Part shown: piece after piece, positions 6,803 to 8,446 of the stretch
Layout: every line of letters begins with the position of its first letter
How positions within the stretch are numbered: position 1 is the stretch's first letter
NCBI GenBank assembly: GCA_009835515.1
Contig: VXXH01000770.1
Location: 1 to 8,446 of the forward strand
Direction: 5' to 3'
DNA: 8,446 nucleotides
Origin: Candidatus Poribacteria bacterium
Lineage (GTDB): Bacteria; Poribacteria; WGA-4E; WGA-3G
Translations under genes and position numbers: made by a program
The notes under the pieces: generated by a model
Told to the model about the DNA's origin: nothing
Databases searched by the model: none
What the model saw: the letters and a program-made list of their open reading frames with translations, nothing else

Positions 6803-7948
6803 AGCCTCCCTAAGTAGTTCTTGATATACTTGATATGTCCGTTCGGCAATCGTCTCCCACGTGAAATTTTTGATACGGTCAAGCCCGCGCGCGACCAGAT
6901 CGTTTCGGAGGTGTACATCGTGGGCAATTTGATATATCCTTTCCGCTAAAGCATCCGTATCCGCTTCAGGAAAGACGAGCCCTGCGTCATCAATTACGTG
7001 CGGAATTTCGCCAGAATCTGAACCGATGACTGGGACTTTGCACGCCATTCCCTCGATAAGCACTCTACCAAAGAATTCTACCCATCCTGTTGTCGTCCGC
7101 GAAGGCAGGACAATCGTGTCCATACAATTAATATAAGCAGCGACCTCTTCAGGGGGTACTGCATCGATCCACACAATCTGTTCAGAAATACCGAGGGTTT
7201 CTGCCTTTTTTACGAACCTATCTTTATCTTTGCCTTGCCCGACGATTAAAAGTTTATAAGTGCGTGTGGTGTTATGGGTTGCAAGGTATGCTAAGGCTTG
7301 AAGAAGCGTATCTATACCCTTCATCTGGAGCAATCTACCGACATAACCGACCACAAAACAGCCGCTAAGTTCCAGTGAGTCACGCAATTTGGTGACATCC
7401 ATCTTATAGAAATGGCGTACATCAACGCCATTCGGAAATGGGGTCTGTTTTCCAGTGTAGCCCCGTTCGGTTAGAATTTTGCCAGCATTTTCACTAAGCG
7501 GAAAGGCTCTATCCGTCTCTCGAAAGACTGCGCGCTCAATCCATACTGGTAATATGCCAAACCGCTGCTTCGTCGGTATGCTCAGGGACGTGCGAAAAAT
7601 GAAACGACTGTTCGGACAATACTTCCGTTTTAAACGAACCGTTTGTAGCGCGTTGAGGCTCCACGCTTCCTCCTCTAAGTGAATAATATCCGGTTGAAAG
7701 TCCTTGAAGTGAGACTTAATGCCGTGCCGGTAGTAAAAACGGCTACCATAACCGGAGAATCGGATCGGGCACGGACACTCTTCACACGCCGTGTCTGGTT
7801 CCGGTTGAAAAATAATATCTTGGAAGCTTTCATACCAACACATTGGTGTGACAACACGTAGTGTAACATCTGGGCGTTCCGCAATGAGCGCGAACTTGCG
7901 CCGGTACGGCTTCATAATGTAAGAATGAGAGAGAACTAAGACGCGCAA
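6794..7948 (-). CDS. GT4-like (GT-B fold) glycosyltransferase (384 aa)
   Basis: The protein has the two-domain layout of GT4 retaining glycosyltransferases, which move a sugar from a nucleotide-sugar to an acceptor such as a lipid or growing polysaccharide. The N-terminal domain (about 1-170) starts MRVLVLSHSY and ends PFPNGVDVRHF (170-180), the NGVD linker common in this family. The C-terminal domain has GYVGRLLQMKGIDTLLQAL (201-219) with the donor-phosphate-binding R205 and K210, then KLLIVGQGKDKDRF. The E-x7-E motif is E291 and E299 in EFFGRVLIEGMACKVPVIGS. Donor and acceptor are unknown. The start is a TTG at 7948 without a clear Shine-Dalgarno; it is chosen because it gives the family-like N-terminus and sits 18 bases after the coiled-coil gene. 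The next ATG, at residue 12, would remove the first strand. It is probably co-transcribed with the coiled-coil gene. Confidence 0.85.
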   Translation of the reverse strand: MRVLVLSHSYIMKPYRRKFALIAERPDVTLRVVTPMCWYESFQDIIFQPEPDTACEECPCPIRFSGYGSRFYYRHGIKSHFKDFQPDIIHLEEEAWSLNALQTVRLKRKYCPNSRFIFRTSLSIPTKQRFGILPVWIERAVFRETDRAFPLSENAGKILTERGYTGKQTPFPNGVDVRHFYKMDVTKLRDSLELSGCFVVGYVGRLLQMKGIDTLLQALAYLATHNTTRTYKLLIVGQGKDKDRFVKKAETLGISEQIVWIDAVPPEEVAAYINCMDTIVLPSRTTTGWVEFFGRVLIEGMACKVPVIGSDSGEIPHVIDDAGLVFPEADTDALAERIYQIAHDVHLRNDLVARGLDRIKNFTWETIAERTYQVYQELLREAKK

Positions 7949-7966
7949 GGTGCTAATTATGTTGGT

Positions 7967-8359
7967 TTACTCAGAGTGTGCCGAGTCTGCTGAAGACGAT
8001 GGTGATGTTTCGTCTGGCTCATCATCCTGCGCCGTAAAAGCGATCTCATCACCTGTATCTGGTTCCTCTGTCTCATTTGATACGGCGAGGACATCCATTA
8101 AATCTTCAAGCCTCTCTTTGATTTCGGAACGTTCTTGAGAAGTGCCTAACCGTTCTAAGTCGAGTTCTTCCTCAAGTTCGCTATTACGGGTTTCGAGTTC
8201 TTGAATCTTTGTATCACGTTGTAGCACATTGCTATTGAGACGCGCGATTTCAGCTTCAAGCTCCAGTTTCTCTGCTCTCAACTTCTGAACGGTAGAAATC
8301 GCAAGCTCAACATGTTCTTCCAAATGCGATACTATACTTTGTTCAAATGTTTCAGACAT
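7967..8359 (-). CDS. Short coiled-coil protein, ZapB-like (130 aa)
   Basis: Residues of about 10-92 form a near-continuous predicted coiled coil rich in E, L, K and R, with heptad-like leucines (VQKLRAEKLELEAEIARL, then IQELETRNSELEEELDLERL). The ending ERSEIKERLEDLMDVLA (76-92) resembles the C-terminal end of ZapB/DUF904-type coiled-coil proteins, which bridge the divisome to the chromosome in E. coli. The remaining tail (about 93-130) is acidic and Ser/Asp/Glu-rich, probably disordered, and longer than in E. coli ZapB (about 80 residues in total). Coiled coils are low-complexity, so the ZapB link is only a guess; a generic structural protein is equally possible. The start is secure (strong Shine-Dalgarno). 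No zapA-like gene is visible in the window; it could lie just upstream, beyond its end. Confidence 0.7.
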   Translation of the reverse strand: MSETFEQSIVSHLEEHVELAISTVQKLRAEKLELEAEIARLNSNVLQRDTKIQELETRNSELEEELDLERLGTSQERSEIKERLEDLMDVLAVSNETEEPDTGDEIAFTAQDDEPDETSPSSSADSAHSE

Positions 8360-8366
8360 ATTGTAG

Positions 8367-8374
8367 TCACCTCC
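8367..8374 (-). promoter_or_regulatory. Near-perfect Shine-Dalgarno of the coiled-coil gene
   Basis: GGAGGTGA on the minus strand (8374-8367) is almost fully complementary to the 3' end of 16S rRNA and sits 7 bases before the ATG at 8359. It is the strongest ribosome binding site in the window and suggests high expression. Confidence 0.85.
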
Positions 8375-8446
8375 AAGGTCGCTTTTTAGTATCTTTAATC
8401 CAAGTTGCCACCTAAATCAAAATGGCACATAATTATGTCAATGTAT
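8375..8446 (-). other. Upstream region of the coiled-coil gene, promoter not resolved
   Basis: No coding frame reaches the window edge here. A TTGACA is present on the minus strand (8441-8436) and overlaps the palindrome ACATAATTATGT (8427-8438), but no good -10 box lies 16-18 bases after it. GATACT (minus strand, about 8394-8389) is the best -10-like hexamer and lacks a matching -35. A promoter is likely here but cannot be placed. Confidence 0.3.

Noticed and set aside
8427..8438. Palindrome ACATAATTATGT overlapping a TTGACA upstream of the coiled-coil gene, as an operator
   Set aside because: A perfect 12-base palindrome is expected about twice in a window this size by chance, and no matching second site was seen.
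1..8446. CRISPR array, transposon ends, prophage or other mobile element
   Set aside because: No regularly spaced repeats, transposase motifs, integrase or duplicated tRNA end were found; although a tRNA gene is present, no repeat of its 3' end occurs in the window.

Overview
The window holds seven protein genes, all on the minus strand, and one tRNA gene on the plus strand. It reads as ordinary bacterial chromosome with balanced base composition and dense coding. Shine-Dalgarno sequences are clear before phyH, the Nramp-like gene and the coiled-coil gene, and one promoter matches the sigma-70 consensus exactly. I see no insertion sequence, phage gene, CRISPR array or att site. The mix of a phytanoyl-CoA-dioxygenase-type oxygenase, a divergent Nramp-family protein and a large GlcD/GlpC-type flavo-iron-sulfur protein recalls uncultured lineages such as Candidatus Poribacteria. 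That assignment is from memory of such gene content, not from a marker gene, and is tentative.

In transcription order on the minus strand (high to low coordinates): (1) a short coiled-coil protein resembling ZapB-type division proteins (8359-7967), then a GT4-like glycosyltransferase (7948-6794), 18 bases apart and probably one transcript. (2) A tRNA-Leu(GAG) at 6706-6789 on the opposite strand, with a perfect TTGACA-N17-TATAAT promoter and A-tracts upstream. It converges on the glycosyltransferase and diverges from the next gene. (3) A three-gene cluster: a 978-residue FAD plus [4Fe-4S] D-2-hydroxyacid dehydrogenase (6603-3667), a multipass Nramp-family-like protein without the family's metal-binding motifs (3641-2211), and an Fe(II)/2-oxoglutarate oxygenase of the PhyH family (2127-1297). 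Gaps are 25 and 83 bases. (4) A CorC/HlyC-type CBS-domain protein without its usual membrane domain (1103-189). It has its own promoter and a roughly 105-base leader that starts with a long hairpin. It is followed 10 bases later by a GTG-started 45-residue single-pass membrane peptide (178-41).

The most interesting unit is the flavoprotein / Nramp-like / PhyH cluster. If the flavoprotein acts on D-2-hydroxyglutarate, as reported for related YdiJ-type enzymes, it would make 2-oxoglutarate, the co-substrate of the oxygenase. The membrane protein could then move a substrate or metal. This is inference from adjacency. The other notable unit is the soluble CBS/CorC protein paired with a tiny membrane peptide, which might be a split version of the usual fused membrane-CBS protein.

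Three starts were set from the DNA: phyH at 2127 (strong Shine-Dalgarno), the flavoprotein at 6603 (weak Shine-Dalgarno) and the glycosyltransferase at a TTG at 7948 (family-like N-terminus).
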